Source: Leifsonia sp. 466MF (GTDB lineage: Bacteria > Actinomycetota > Actinomycetes > Actinomycetales > Microbacteriaceae). Taken from it: a stretch of 64,000 bases of DNA. The notes under the pieces are model-generated. The model saw only the letters and a list, made by a program, of their open reading frames with translations. It was not told the origin of the DNA and ran no database searches. The translations under genes and the position numbers were made by a program. Location: positions 930,001-994,000 of the forward strand of contig NZ_LT629696.1 in the NCBI RefSeq assembly GCF_900100265.1. The letters run 5' to 3'. Positions 1-8,637 of the stretch are shown piece by piece; positions within the stretch are counted from its first letter, which is position 1, and the number at the start of each line of letters is the position of its first letter.

Positions 1-14
1 CGCGGACGACCTGG

Positions 15-947
15 ATGCCTGAGCGCGGCGACGAGATCTCCCCGGCCGCCGAGGCGGTCGAGAGTGAGACGGTGCCGGAGGACGTCGAGGTCGAGGTCGA
101 AGAGATCGACATCGTCGAGGTGATCGAGGATGCGGAGCCGGCCGAACCGCTGGTGGCCGATCCCGAGCTGCTCGCCGCTGTCCCGCTGGCGCTCCAGGCG
201 CTGCGCGAGATCACTCCGGAGAACACGATCGGCGAGCCCCTCGGGCACGTTGTCGAGGCGCCGGGTGTCGTCTCCCTGCTGTTCGCCAGCCGCCTGTCCG
301 GTTACCCGGACTGGCACTGGACCGTCACCGTCGGCCGCGCGAGCGATGACGACGAGCCGACCGTGCTCGAAGCCGAGCTCATGCCCGGCGACGGGTCGCT
401 GCTCGCACCCGACTGGGTGCCGTGGTCGGAGCGTCTCGCCGAGTACCAGGCCGCGCAGGAGGCGAACGCCGGTGCGGAGGCCGAGTCGGAGGACGATGAC
501 GCGGACGACGAGGACGAGGACGAGGGCGACGACGAGTCCGAGGAGGGCTTCGACGACGCCGAGGACGACCACGACGTGCACGACCTGCACGACGACGATG
601 ATGTGGACGGCGTGGACATCGACAGCGTCGACGTCGACTTCGACGAGGAGACGGACGTCGACACCGACCTCGACCTCGAGGCGGAGGAGGCGGCGGCGCT
701 CGCCGACGAGGACGCCGACGACGAGGACTCGGACGACGACGATGACGATGACGTTGAGCCGGATGAGGACTCGGACGAGGACGACGACGAGCCCGACGCC
801 TCAGCGGCGGCGCTTGACGGTGAGGTAGCCGAGTCCGAGGACGCCGAGGACGAGTCCGACGACGATGGTCCAGAGCCAGGTGCCGGAGGCGATGACCGGT
901 CCGCCGACGACCAGCACGACGACGAGGGCGATCACCCACAGGGCTAG
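15..947 (+). CDS. DUF3027 family protein with long acidic C-terminal tail
   Basis: Residues ~50-145 carry the DUF3027 core, including a tryptophan-rich stretch (YPDWHWTVTV, residues 97-106) followed by LLAPDWVPWSERL near residue 130. The function is unknown; the family is actinobacterial and often lies near serC, as here. From residue ~150 to the end the protein is almost entirely Asp and Glu. The last 49 codons run antisense through the DUF2530 gene. The frame is open to the window edge and no ribosome binding site is visible before the ATG, so the true start may lie upstream. The family call is fairly firm; the start and the tail are uncertain. Confidence 0.7.
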   Translation: MPERGDEISPAAEAVESETVPEDVEVEVEEIDIVEVIEDAEPAEPLVADPELLAAVPLALQALREITPENTIGEPLGHVVEAPGVVSLLFASRLSGYPDWHWTVTVGRASDDDEPTVLEAELMPGDGSLLAPDWVPWSERLAEYQAAQEANAGAEAESEDDDADDEDEDEGDDESEEGFDDAEDDHDVHDLHDDDDVDGVDIDSVDVDFDEETDVDTDLDLEAEEAAALADEDADDEDSDDDDDDDVEPDEDSDEDDDEPDASAAALDGEVAESEDAEDESDDDGPEPGAGGDDRSADDQHDDEGDHPQG

Positions 948-1031
948 CCCGACGACGACGGCCCGCCGGTCATCCGTCTTCACGGGGACCGGATCGGGCC
1001 GACGTTCGTCGTCGCGGAGCCAGAGGCGCAT
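801..1031 (-). CDS. DUF2530 small membrane protein
   Basis: This 76-residue protein has a charged N-terminus, two hydrophobic segments (about residues 25-45 and 50-70) and a basic KRRR end. That matches DUF2530, an actinobacterial two-helix membrane family of unknown role. It starts 7 bases after the serC stop on the same strand, so it is probably the second gene of a serC operon. Its 3' 147 bases overlap the acidic tail of the convergent DUF3027 gene. GAC and GAG on one strand read GTC and CTC on the other, so its Val/Leu-rich helices automatically produce an acidic antisense reading. Confidence 0.7.
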   Translation of the reverse strand: MRLWLRDDERRPDPVPVKTDDRRAVVVGLALWVIALVVVLVVGGPVIASGTWLWTIVVGLVLGVLGLGYLTVKRRR

Positions 1032-1038
1032 CGCGCTC

Positions 1039-2283
<1,245 letters not shown>

Positions 2284-2285
2284 TC

Positions 2286-2978
2286 ATGACCGATCTGATC
2301 GATACGACCGAGATGTACCTTCGCACCATCCTGGAGCTGGAGGAGGACAACATCGTCCCCCTGCGTGCGCGCATCTCCGAGCGTCTCGGCCACTCCGGTC
2401 CGACCGTCTCGCAGACCGTCGGCCGTATGGAGCGCGATGGACTCGTCGTCGTCTCCGGTGACCGCCACCTAGAGCTCACCGACGACGGCCGCCGCAAGGC
2501 TGTCCACGTCATGCGCAAGCACCGCCTCGCAGAGCGCCTGCTGAGCGACGTCATCGAGCTCGAGTGGGAGTACGTCCACGAAGAGGCGTGCCGCTGGGAG
2601 CACGTGATGAGCGAGCAGGTGGAGCGCAAGCTGCTGACCATGCTGGGCCACCCGACCGAGTCGCCGTACGGCAACCCGATCCCCGGTCTCGGCGAGCTGG
2701 GCGCCGTCGACTCGTCGCTTTCGACCGAGAACCTGATCAACCTGGTCGACGTCGTCCGCAGCAGCGATTCCGGGGTGACTGCCAGGATCCGACGTCTGGG
2801 CGAGCCCGCCCAGGTCGACCCCGAGCTCCTCCTGCAGCTCAAGCAGGCGGGCGTTTTTCCCGGCTCGACCGGCACTTTCTCCGCCGCCGGCTCGTACGTC
2901 GCCGTACAGATCGACGGGTTCGACACCGGGCTGGAACTGCCCAACGAACTCGCGGCGCACATCTTCGTCGACGCCTGA
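2286..2978 (+). CDS. ideR: Iron-dependent transcriptional regulator, DtxR/IdeR family
   Basis: This 230-residue regulator has an N-terminal winged helix (residues ~5-65), a dimerisation and metal-binding domain (~66-140) and a C-terminal SH3-like domain (~150-228). With the chosen start, every DtxR metal ligand falls at its classical number: M10, C102, E105 and H106 for the primary site, and H79, E83 and H98 for the ancillary site. Cys rather than Asp at 102 points to iron rather than manganese. An upstream GTG at 2274 is rejected because GGAGG at 2276-2280 sits 5 bases before ATG 2286. It should repress iron uptake and activate storage genes when iron is replete. Confidence 0.9.
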   Translation: MTDLIDTTEMYLRTILELEEDNIVPLRARISERLGHSGPTVSQTVGRMERDGLVVVSGDRHLELTDDGRRKAVHVMRKHRLAERLLSDVIELEWEYVHEEACRWEHVMSEQVERKLLTMLGHPTESPYGNPIPGLGELGAVDSSLSTENLINLVDVVRSSDSGVTARIRRLGEPAQVDPELLLQLKQAGVFPGSTGTFSAAGSYVAVQIDGFDTGLELPNELAAHIFVDA

Positions 2979-3016
2979 ATCCCGTTACCGATTCGTTAAA
3001 AAGCGGCCAAAAAGAT

Positions 3017-3045
3017 GTGACAAACGGGGTCTCGTCCCGTAGTCT
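3017..3045 (+). promoter_or_regulatory. Predicted sigma-A type promoter of the NlpC/P60 gene
   Basis: A -35 like GTGACA (3017-3022, five of six to TTGACA) is separated by 17 bases from TAGTCT (3040-3045), which fits the TAnnnT -10 pattern. Transcription would begin near 3051-3053, at the first base-paired strand of the leader. Sequence inspection only. Confidence 0.55.
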
Positions 3046-3052
3046 CTTACGA

Positions 3053-3178
3053 GTCCGAACGGGCCACCACCCGGCCCATCAGGACCCTGGATCGAGACGC
3101 TCCACCCCCCTATACCCGTCTCTCGATCCGTGAAGCCGAAGCCACTCGTTCGGACGGGGGCAGCTCCCTAGTGCTGCC
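3053..3178 (+). promoter_or_regulatory. Structured 5' leader of the NlpC/P60 gene (candidate cis-RNA)
   Basis: Exact complements build a junction. GTCCGAACG (3053-3061) pairs with 3147-3155 and encloses two hairpins: GGGCC (3061-3065) with 3073-3077, and a 9-bp stem of 3089-3097 with 3121-3129. A separate hairpin, GGCAGC (3159-3164) with 3173-3178, ends 8 bases before the GGAGG ribosome binding site. I do not see the conserved strings of the c-di-AMP (ydaO) riboswitch, the usual suspect ahead of actinobacterial cell-wall hydrolases. Whether it senses anything is unknown. Confidence 0.45.
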
Positions 3179-3198
3179 GGAGCGTTGGAGGTCACACT

Positions 3199-4137
3199 TT
3201 GGCAGACTCGAGCACGACCGGTCCCTCCCAGGACCGTTCGAACCCGGACCAGAGCAGCACGGACATCACTTCTTCCCCTTCGACCCCTGTCTCCCGCCGC
3301 GCGCAGCGTGAGGCCGCAGCGTCGTCCCGCACGGCATCGTCGCCGGCGCGAACGAACGGCCGCGCCGCCTCGACCGCCGTCCGCACGGCCACCGGCTCGA
3401 CGGCCGCTCAGGCGAAGAAGAAGCGCAAGGGCGGATGGATCCTCAACGCCGGTGTCATCACCGTCGCCACCGGGATCATCGCGACCATGTCCCTCCCTGC
3501 TTTCGCTTTCAACCCGAACGACGCCGAGAGCGCGGGCTTCGGCCCCAGCGCCGCCGACTCGATGAAGAAGGCGCAGTCGCAGACCGTCGAGGTCGGCGGT
3601 GTCGCCGCGTCGACCGTCAACCGTGACGCCGCCTCCGCGACCACCGAGGAGCAGCTGGCCCAGCAGAAGGCCGCCGCCGCTGCGGTCGCCGCCGCCGAGG
3701 CTGCGCGTCGTCAGGCCGCCGTCGAGCTGGCCACCTACGCGAGCAAGTCGACCGGCCCGTCGGTCTCCGACTTCCTGGCCAACCCGCCGTACCCGAGCTT
3801 CAGCCTCTCGCAGGTGTTCTCGGTGGCCCAGCAGTACATCGGCACCCCGTACGTGTACGGCGGCGCCAGCCCCGCGGGCTTCGACTGCTCCGGCTACGTG
3901 ATGTACGTGTACGCCCAGTTCGGGATCTCCCTCCCGCACTCGGTGTCGGGTCAGGCCGCGATGGGCAAGCGCATCTCGATCGCCGACGCACAGCCGGGCG
4001 ACCTGGTGATCATGCCGGGCCACGACGGTTTCTACGCAGGCAACGGCAACATCATGGACGCCCCGGACACCGGCCGGTCGATCTCGATCCGCCCGATCTG
4101 GACCAGCGACTACTACATCGTCCGCTTGGGCATCTGA
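3199..4137 (+). CDS. NlpC/P60 family peptidoglycan endopeptidase
   Basis: The C-terminal ~110 residues form an NlpC/P60 domain. The catalytic cysteine is in FDCSGY (C230), the histidine in MPGHDGFYAG (H275), and a third polar residue follows soon after. These enzymes cut peptide stems of the wall, usually the D-Glu to diamino-acid bond. The N-terminal ~75 residues are Ser/Thr/Ala-rich and basic. One hydrophobic segment (residues ~79-104) anchors or exports the protein, then an Ala-rich helical linker (~140-180) follows. The start is TTG with GGAGG at 3187-3191, 7 bases upstream. It is a single-gene unit with a promoter, structured leader and terminator. Confidence 0.9.
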   Translation: MADSSTTGPSQDRSNPDQSSTDITSSPSTPVSRRAQREAAASSRTASSPARTNGRAASTAVRTATGSTAAQAKKKRKGGWILNAGVITVATGIIATMSLPAFAFNPNDAESAGFGPSAADSMKKAQSQTVEVGGVAASTVNRDAASATTEEQLAQQKAAAAAVAAAEAARRQAAVELATYASKSTGPSVSDFLANPPYPSFSLSQVFSVAQQYIGTPYVYGGASPAGFDCSGYVMYVYAQFGISLPHSVSGQAAMGKRISIADAQPGDLVIMPGHDGFYAGNGNIMDAPDTGRSISIRPIWTSDYYIVRLGI

Positions 4138-4210
4138 GCCCAGTCGGCATCCCCTCCGGACCGGACCTGAACGGTTTCCGTCCGGTGAACACTCCGCACC
4201 ACAGCACCGG

Positions 4211-4243
4211 AACGGCGCGCCCCGAATAGGTGGCGCGCCGTTT
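4211..4243 (+). terminator. Intrinsic terminator after the NlpC/P60 gene
   Basis: An 11-bp perfect stem AACGGCGCGCC (4211-4221) pairs with 4232-4242 around a 10-base loop and is followed by TTT. It lies 74 bases after the stop codon. The T-tract is short, as is common in actinobacteria. Confidence 0.75.
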
Positions 4244-4300
4244 CTGGGTTACCCTGGCGTTCTGACGCTGCGTCATGCAGCCGCAGAATCGGAGGATCCG

Positions 4301-4552
4301 ATGGCCGGAACACGTTCCGCCGGGCCGCTGAGGGCGACCGGGTGGGACGAGCGCGGCCTTCCGACGGGATCGAGCATCACGCTCTCCCGCTGGGGCGACT
4401 TCCTCGCCTGCCGTCACCACGTCGAGGCCTGCCACCGCCACCATGTGGCGTGCCGCCGCCATGCCGCCTCCTCCTTGGGCGCTGTCCGCACGGACAGTGC
4501 CCTTTTTGTTTGCCCGAGCACCCTCCCTTTTGTCCCGAAAGGCCGCAGATGA
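4301..4552 (+). CDS. Candidate leader ORF (83 aa, His/Cys/Arg-rich) coupled to the HNH gene
   Basis: GGAGG (4291-4295) lies 5 bases before the ATG, so translation is likely. The ORF ends in TGA that overlaps the ATG of the HNH gene (ATGA), the usual sign of translational coupling. Codons ~38-55 hold six His, three Cys and four Arg (CRHHVEAC, then HRHHVACRRH). An intrinsic terminator with a T-tract lies inside the reading frame 3' of that cluster. This resembles an attenuator whose leader ribosome controls the terminator. The product is not recognised and could be a short regulatory peptide. The function is inference; the arrangement is directly visible. Confidence 0.5.
   Translation: MAGTRSAGPLRATGWDERGLPTGSSITLSRWGDFLACRHHVEACHRHHVACRRHAASSLGAVRTDSALFVCPSTLPFVPKGRR
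4477..4511 (+). terminator. Intrinsic terminator/attenuator inside the leader ORF
   Basis: The stem GGGCGCTGTCC (4477-4487) pairs with GGACAGTGCCC (4492-4502) with one G-U pair and loop GCAC. TTTTTGTTT follows immediately. It ends 37 bases before the HNH start codon and lies within the translated leader, so it would stop transcription of the HNH gene unless a ribosome or factor prevents its folding. Confidence 0.75.
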
Positions 4553-5064
4553 AGACTCTGGTTCTCAACGCCAGCTACGAGCCGCTCGGCGTGATCGCGA
4601 CGCGACGCGCGATCATGCTGGTGCTGAGCGGCAAAGCGTCGACGATCGCCGGGAGCGGGGCGCAGCTGCACAGCCGCTCCCTGGTTCTGGATGCGCCGAG
4701 CGTCGTTCTCCTGAACCAGTTCATCAAGGTGCCGCACCGCCGCATCCCGCTGACCCGCAAGTCCGCACTGGAGCGCTACGGCCACGTGTGCGCGTACTGC
4801 GGCAAGTACGGCGACACCCTCGACCACGTCATCCCGCGTGCCCGCGGCGGCACGCACACGTGGGACAACGTCGTCGTCGCCTGCTTCCGCTGCAACAACG
4901 TGAAGTCGGACCGCCTGCTCAGCGAGCTGGGCTGGAAGCTCCCGTTCGAGCCGAAGGAGCCGCACCTGAACATGGCGTCGCTGATCAGCATGCGCTGGAA
5001 CGACCCCAACTGGGAGGAGTTCACGGAGCCGTGGCGCCGCCACGAGCTGCAGCTGGCCGGGTGA
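4549..5064 (+). CDS. HNH endonuclease
   Basis: This 171-residue protein is of the actinobacterial stand-alone HNH type that begins MKTLVLNASYEPL. Zinc ligands appear in CAYC (C81, C84) and CFRC (C112, C115). The catalytic HNH core includes LDHVIP (D92, H93), N107 and a basic residue near 119. The biological role of this conserved family is unsettled; it is usually chromosomal and outside mobile elements. The ATG at 4549 overlaps the stop of the leader ORF. An in-frame ATG at 4342 would add 69 proline-rich residues and span the terminator, which does not fit the family's usual length. Confidence 0.85.
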   Translation: MKTLVLNASYEPLGVIATRRAIMLVLSGKASTIAGSGAQLHSRSLVLDAPSVVLLNQFIKVPHRRIPLTRKSALERYGHVCAYCGKYGDTLDHVIPRARGGTHTWDNVVVACFRCNNVKSDRLLSELGWKLPFEPKEPHLNMASLISMRWNDPNWEEFTEPWRRHELQLAG

Positions 5065-5074
5065 GCACGCCTGC

Positions 5075-5773
5075 ATGAAGGCGGAGGCCGAGGCGCGCGT
5101 CGACGGATATTGGGCCGAAGTCTTCGAGGTGGAGGTCGGCCGGATCTGGGAGCCGGGCAGCCACACGACCTGGGCACGCGACCCATGGCCAGGGGTCTAC
5201 GTCCTTGTTCGACCCGGCGTGGTGCGTCTTCGCGCTCCGGGCCGCGAACGGACGAAGCTCGAGCCCATCCTCCGCGCGGTTCCCGCCGAGGACGCGTTGG
5301 ACGCGGTCCGCTGGCGAGTGGACCTCGACGCGTTCTCTCCGCACGTGCTCGGGCCCGCCATCCACTCGTACCGCAGCGACCCCGTCGCGTCCGACCTCCG
5401 TGACATCGCGGAGGTCTCGGAGCACGACGTCCGGCTGTTCGCAGAGAAGGTCGGGGAGGGCGAGTTCGAGGAGTCGGGCCTGGCGGACGCGACCACGGTG
5501 TTCGGGATGCGGGAGAACGGTCGACTCGTTGCTGCGGCCGGACTGAGCGTCTGGATGGCGGAGCCGTCGGACATCGGCGTGCTCACCCTCCCGGGCGCCC
5601 GGGGGAGAGGGTACGGCCGCCGGGTCGCCGCGGCGGCGGTGAATGAGGCGATCGAGCTGGCGGCCATCGCCCGCTGGAGGAGCCTGGCGAGCAACGCGGC
5701 CTCGCGTTCTCTCGCACGGTCGCTCGGATTCGAGGACCGCGGGGAGAACCTCGGGATCAGGCTGAGCCTCTAG
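5075..5773 (+). CDS. GNAT family N-acetyltransferase
   Basis: The C-terminal half (about residues 110-232) is a GNAT domain. Its acetyl-CoA pyrophosphate loop reads PGARGRGYGRR near residue 175, and the C-terminal strand-helix is typical of the fold. The N-terminal ~110 residues are not recognised and may set substrate specificity. It starts 10 bases after the HNH stop, so the two may be co-transcribed. Its TAG stop shares a CTAG with the stop of the convergent acetyltransferase. The substrate cannot be told. Confidence 0.75.
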   Translation: MKAEAEARVDGYWAEVFEVEVGRIWEPGSHTTWARDPWPGVYVLVRPGVVRLRAPGRERTKLEPILRAVPAEDALDAVRWRVDLDAFSPHVLGPAIHSYRSDPVASDLRDIAEVSEHDVRLFAEKVGEGEFEESGLADATTVFGMRENGRLVAAAGLSVWMAEPSDIGVLTLPGARGRGYGRRVAAAAVNEAIELAAIARWRSLASNAASRSLARSLGFEDRGENLGIRLSL

Positions 5774-6219
5774 CCGTCGGACTCCATCGACCGGAGCCGC
5801 ATCAGCACCGAGTCGCGGCGCTCGAAGCCGACGGATTCGTAGAGGCGGATGGCTGCCGTGCGACTGGGGCGGGACGTGAGGTCGAGGGTTCGCAGGTCGC
5901 GTTCGCGCGCGAGGTCGATGATCGCGTCGAGCAGCTGCCGCGCGATCCCCTTTCCGCGCTGCGCGTCGTCGACCACGACGTCATCGACGTGGCCGCGCCA
6001 GCCAGTCGGGAGGGGGAAGGTGGCGAGGGTCGCCATGCCGACGATCTGCCCGTCGACGCGGGCGAGGAGGAGATCGGTTCCGGGATGGTCGAGCATGGCC
6101 AGCATCCGGTCGCGGTCGTAGCCGGCGGTGCACGAGAGCTGGGGGAGGAGGCGCTCGATCGCATCCAGTTCGGTGGGGCTCAGCGTGGTCGCGACCTCGA
6201 TGTCGACGGGGGCGTTCAT
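5770..6219 (-). CDS. GNAT family N-acetyltransferase
   Basis: This compact 149-residue GNAT protein has the acetyl-CoA loop in DDAQRGKGIARQLL (around residue 95). It ends with the usual IRLYESVGFERRD motif before the last strand. It lies 92 bases downstream of the ABC permease on the same strand and could be the last gene of that operon. The ATG at 6219 is chosen because the domain begins soon after it. The GGAGGG just upstream is very close to it, so a GTG 9 bases upstream is also possible. The substrate is unknown. Confidence 0.75.
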   Translation of the reverse strand: MNAPVDIEVATTLSPTELDAIERLLPQLSCTAGYDRDRMLAMLDHPGTDLLLARVDGQIVGMATLATFPLPTGWRGHVDDVVVDDAQRGKGIARQLLDAIIDLARERDLRTLDLTSRPSRTAAIRLYESVGFERRDSVLMRLRSMESDG

Positions 6220-6311
6220 GCCCTCCACGCTAGCCGAGCGGTTAACGACCGAAGCGGAAGGTCCTGTCGGAACCTTCCGTTCGGTGCCGGGGCCGGCAGC
6301 GGTGACCCCGG

Positions 6312-7082
6312 TCAACCCGCGGTGATCTTGCGGCGGTAGATGACCATCGCGAAGGCGTACGCGATGACGAGGATGCCGACGAGCCAGGCGAGGGCGATCC
6401 AGATGTCGCTGCCGACCGGCTGCTGTTCGAACAGCGCCCGGATGGTGTTGACGATGGACGTGACGGGCTGGTTCTCGGCGAACCAGGCGACCGGGCCGGG
6501 CATCGACGTGGTCGGAACGAACGCCGAGCTGATGAAGGGCAGGAAGATCAGCGGGTAGCTGAAGGCGCTGGCCCCATCCACCGTCTTCGCCGAGAGTCCC
6601 GCGATGACCGCGAGCCAGGTGAGGGCGACGGTGAAGAGGATGAGGATGCCGGCGACTCCGAGCCAGGCCCAGACCGACGCTCCCGTGCGGAAGCCCATGA
6701 TCAGTGCGACGCCGATGACGATCGCCATGGAGACGATGTTGGCGACCACGGACGTGAGCACGTGCCCCCACAGGACGCTGCTGCGGGCGATCGGCATGGA
6801 CTGGAACCGCTCGAAGATGCCGCCCTGCAGGTCGAGGAACAGCCGATACGACGTGTACGCGACCCCGGAGGCGATCGTGATGAGCAGGATCCCTGGCAGC
6901 AGGTAGTTGACGTACGAGCTGCTGGATCCGGTGTTGATCGCCCCGCCGAGCACGTACACGAACAGCAGCATCAGCGCGATCGGCGTGACCGCGGTGGTGA
7001 TGATGGTGTCGGGACTGCGCAGGATGTGGCGGAGCGAGCGCCCGGTGAGCACACCGGTGTCGCTGAGAACGGTGGCGGTCAT
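6312..7082 (-). CDS. ABC-2 type transporter permease (DrrB-like)
   Basis: This 256-residue integral membrane protein has about six hydrophobic segments and the ABC-2 permease layout of daunorubicin-resistance DrrB proteins. It includes the cytosolic GGIFERFQSMPIARS element between helices two and three. Its ATG overlaps the stop of the ATPase gene (ATGA), so the two are translationally coupled and form one exporter. The substrate is unknown. The PadR regulator in the same operon suggests induction by a drug-like or stress compound. Confidence 0.87.
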   Translation of the reverse strand: MTATVLSDTGVLTGRSLRHILRSPDTIITTAVTPIALMLLFVYVLGGAINTGSSSSYVNYLLPGILLITIASGVAYTSYRLFLDLQGGIFERFQSMPIARSSVLWGHVLTSVVANIVSMAIVIGVALIMGFRTGASVWAWLGVAGILILFTVALTWLAVIAGLSAKTVDGASAFSYPLIFLPFISSAFVPTTSMPGPVAWFAENQPVTSIVNTIRALFEQQPVGSDIWIALAWLVGILVIAYAFAMVIYRRKITAG

Positions 7083-7915
7083 CGTGCTTTCCTTCCTGTG
7101 GCGGCCGCGCCGTCGGTGCGGTCGGTGGTGGTGTCGGTGTCGGCGTTCTCGCCGCTGTCGTCTCCCGTGTCGCCGACGAGGGCGAGGAAGACCTCCTCGA
7201 GCGTCGGCTGCTTCTCGACGTATTCGACCTTCGCGGCGGGGAGCAGCCGCTTGAGCTCGTCGAGGGTGCCGTTCTGGATGATCGTGCCCTTGTGGAGGAT
7301 GGCGATCCGGTCGGCGAGCTGCTCGGCCTCGTCCAGGTACTGCGTGGTGAGCAGCACCGTGGTGCCCTGCCCGGCGAGGCGCTTGACCGTGTCCCAGACT
7401 TCGATCCGCGCCTGCGGGTCGAGTCCGGTGGTCGGCTCGTCGAGGAAGATGATCGGCGGGTTGCCGATCAGGCTCATCGCGATGTCGAGCCGGCGCCGCA
7501 TCCCACCGGAGTAGGTTGCCGCCTTGCGCTTGCCGGCGTCGGTGAGCGAGAAGCGGGCGAGGAGGTCGTCGGCGATGCCGGCCGGGTCCTTCAGGTGGCG
7601 GAGCTTGGCGATGAGGATGAGGTTCTCGCGTCCGCTGAGCACCTCATCCACCGCCGCGAACTGCCCGGTGAGGCTGATCGCGCCGCGGACGTCGCCCGGC
7701 TTGGCCGCCACATCCACCCCCTGCACGGTGGCGGTGCCGCCGTCTGCGCGGAGGAGGGTGCTGAGGATGCGGACCAGCGTCGTCTTGCCGGCCCCGTTGG
7801 AGCCGAGCAGCGCGAAGATGGTGCCCGCCTGCACGTCGAAGTCGACCCCGCGGAGCACTTCGATGTCTTTGAACGATTTCTGGATGCCGCGGACGCTGAT
7901 CGCGGTTGCGCTCAT
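7079..7915 (-). CDS. ABC transporter ATP-binding protein (DrrA-like)
   Basis: This 278-residue ATPase has the Walker A motif GSNGAGKTT (~residue 40), the signature YSGGMRRRLD, Walker B IIFLDEPTTGLD, and the extended C-terminal domain of the DrrA/CcmA type. The C-terminal ~30 residues are Asp/Thr-rich. It powers the adjacent ABC-2 permease. Its ATG overlaps the DUF1048 stop and its stop overlaps the permease ATG, so three genes are joined by ATGA overlaps. All nucleotide-binding motifs are intact. Confidence 0.92.
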   Translation of the reverse strand: MSATAISVRGIQKSFKDIEVLRGVDFDVQAGTIFALLGSNGAGKTTLVRILSTLLRADGGTATVQGVDVAAKPGDVRGAISLTGQFAAVDEVLSGRENLILIAKLRHLKDPAGIADDLLARFSLTDAGKRKAATYSGGMRRRLDIAMSLIGNPPIIFLDEPTTGLDPQARIEVWDTVKRLAGQGTTVLLTTQYLDEAEQLADRIAILHKGTIIQNGTLDELKRLLPAAKVEYVEKQPTLEEVFLALVGDTGDDSGENADTDTTTDRTDGAAATGRKAR

Positions 7916-8280
7916 TTCTTCTCCTCCTGTTCTGCCTCCTGGACCGCCTTGATGAGGCGGGCCCGCTCCTTGTCGATCCACTTCACGCCGCCGTACGACT
8001 CCGTGTAGGTCTCGGCGAAGTCGATGGGGTCGCCCCCGACGAGCTCGCTGATCGGCGTGCCGTCGATGGCGGCGCGCTCCCACATGTCGGCGAAATCGGT
8101 GAGCATCGTGACGAGCGTGTCGCCGTCGGTGATGCCGCCGTTGTACATGAAGTACCGCTCGAACGCCTTCGCGGCGCCGCGGTACGGCTCCGGCAGGGCC
8201 TGCACGCGGGCCTTGTACTGCCGGTACTGCTTCTTCTGCTCGAGGGATCCGGTGATCGTCTCGATCCACTTCGCTGCCAT
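7912..8280 (-). CDS. DUF1048 family protein
   Basis: This 122-residue soluble helical protein begins MAAKWIETITGSLEQKKQY, the characteristic DUF1048 opening. Members commonly lie in operons with PadR regulators and ABC exporters; the function is unknown. The ATG at 8280 is 2 bases after the PadR stop and the end overlaps the ATPase start. A longer reading upstream is rejected because it would run through padR. Confidence 0.82.
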   Translation of the reverse strand: MAAKWIETITGSLEQKKQYRQYKARVQALPEPYRGAAKAFERYFMYNGGITDGDTLVTMLTDFADMWERAAIDGTPISELVGGDPIDFAETYTESYGGVKWIDKERARLIKAVQEAEQEEKK

Positions 8281-8282
8281 GA

Positions 8283-8612
8283 TCAGTTGTCTCCTTCGTG
8301 GAGCTGTTCGATCCGCTCTGCGAGGAAGCTCCACGTCCTCCAGAACTCTTCGAGGTAGTCACGACCCCGGGCGTTGAGGGAGTACACCTTGCGGGGCGGA
8401 CCCTTCTCGGATGGAACCTTCTCGACATCCACCAGCCCGCGCTGTTCGACCCGGACGAGGAGGGCGTAGATCGTGCCCTCCGCGATGTCGGCGAACCCCT
8501 GGTCGCGCAGCCATGCGGTGATCTCGTACCCGTATGCGGGCCGACGCGACAGGATGGCGAGCACGATGCCCTCGAGCGTCCCCTTGAGCATCTCGGTCTC
8601 TTGCTTGCCCAT
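8283..8612 (-). CDS. PadR family transcriptional regulator
   Basis: This 109-residue winged-helix protein has the PadR pattern (LKGTLEGIVLAILSRR, then YGYEITAWLRDQGF, then EGTIYALLVRVEQRGLV) and a short C-terminal dimerisation helix. It is the first gene of the operon and probably represses it through the inverted repeat overlapping its promoter. The ribosome binding site GGAGGG sits just upstream of the ATG at a normal distance. PadR proteins often release DNA when bound by a drug or a phenolic compound. Confidence 0.9.
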   Translation of the reverse strand: MGKQETEMLKGTLEGIVLAILSRRPAYGYEITAWLRDQGFADIAEGTIYALLVRVEQRGLVDVEKVPSEKGPPRKVYSLNARGRDYLEEFWRTWSFLAERIEQLHEGDN

Positions 8613-8637
8613 GGGACCCTCCTTCCTGCTTGCTAGT

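Noticed and set aside
480..800. GAC/GAG-rich tract as a DNA repeat
   Set aside because: It is codon-level low complexity of an acidic protein tail, without a fixed repeat unit.
3053..3178. c-di-AMP (ydaO) riboswitch ahead of the NlpC/P60 gene
   Set aside because: The leader is structured, but the conserved ydaO sequence blocks are not present, so it is reported as an unassigned leader.
4342..4548. N-terminal extension of the HNH endonuclease from ATG 4342
   Set aside because: The extra 69 residues are proline-rich, span an intrinsic terminator, and exceed the family's usual length; the family start motif begins at 4549.
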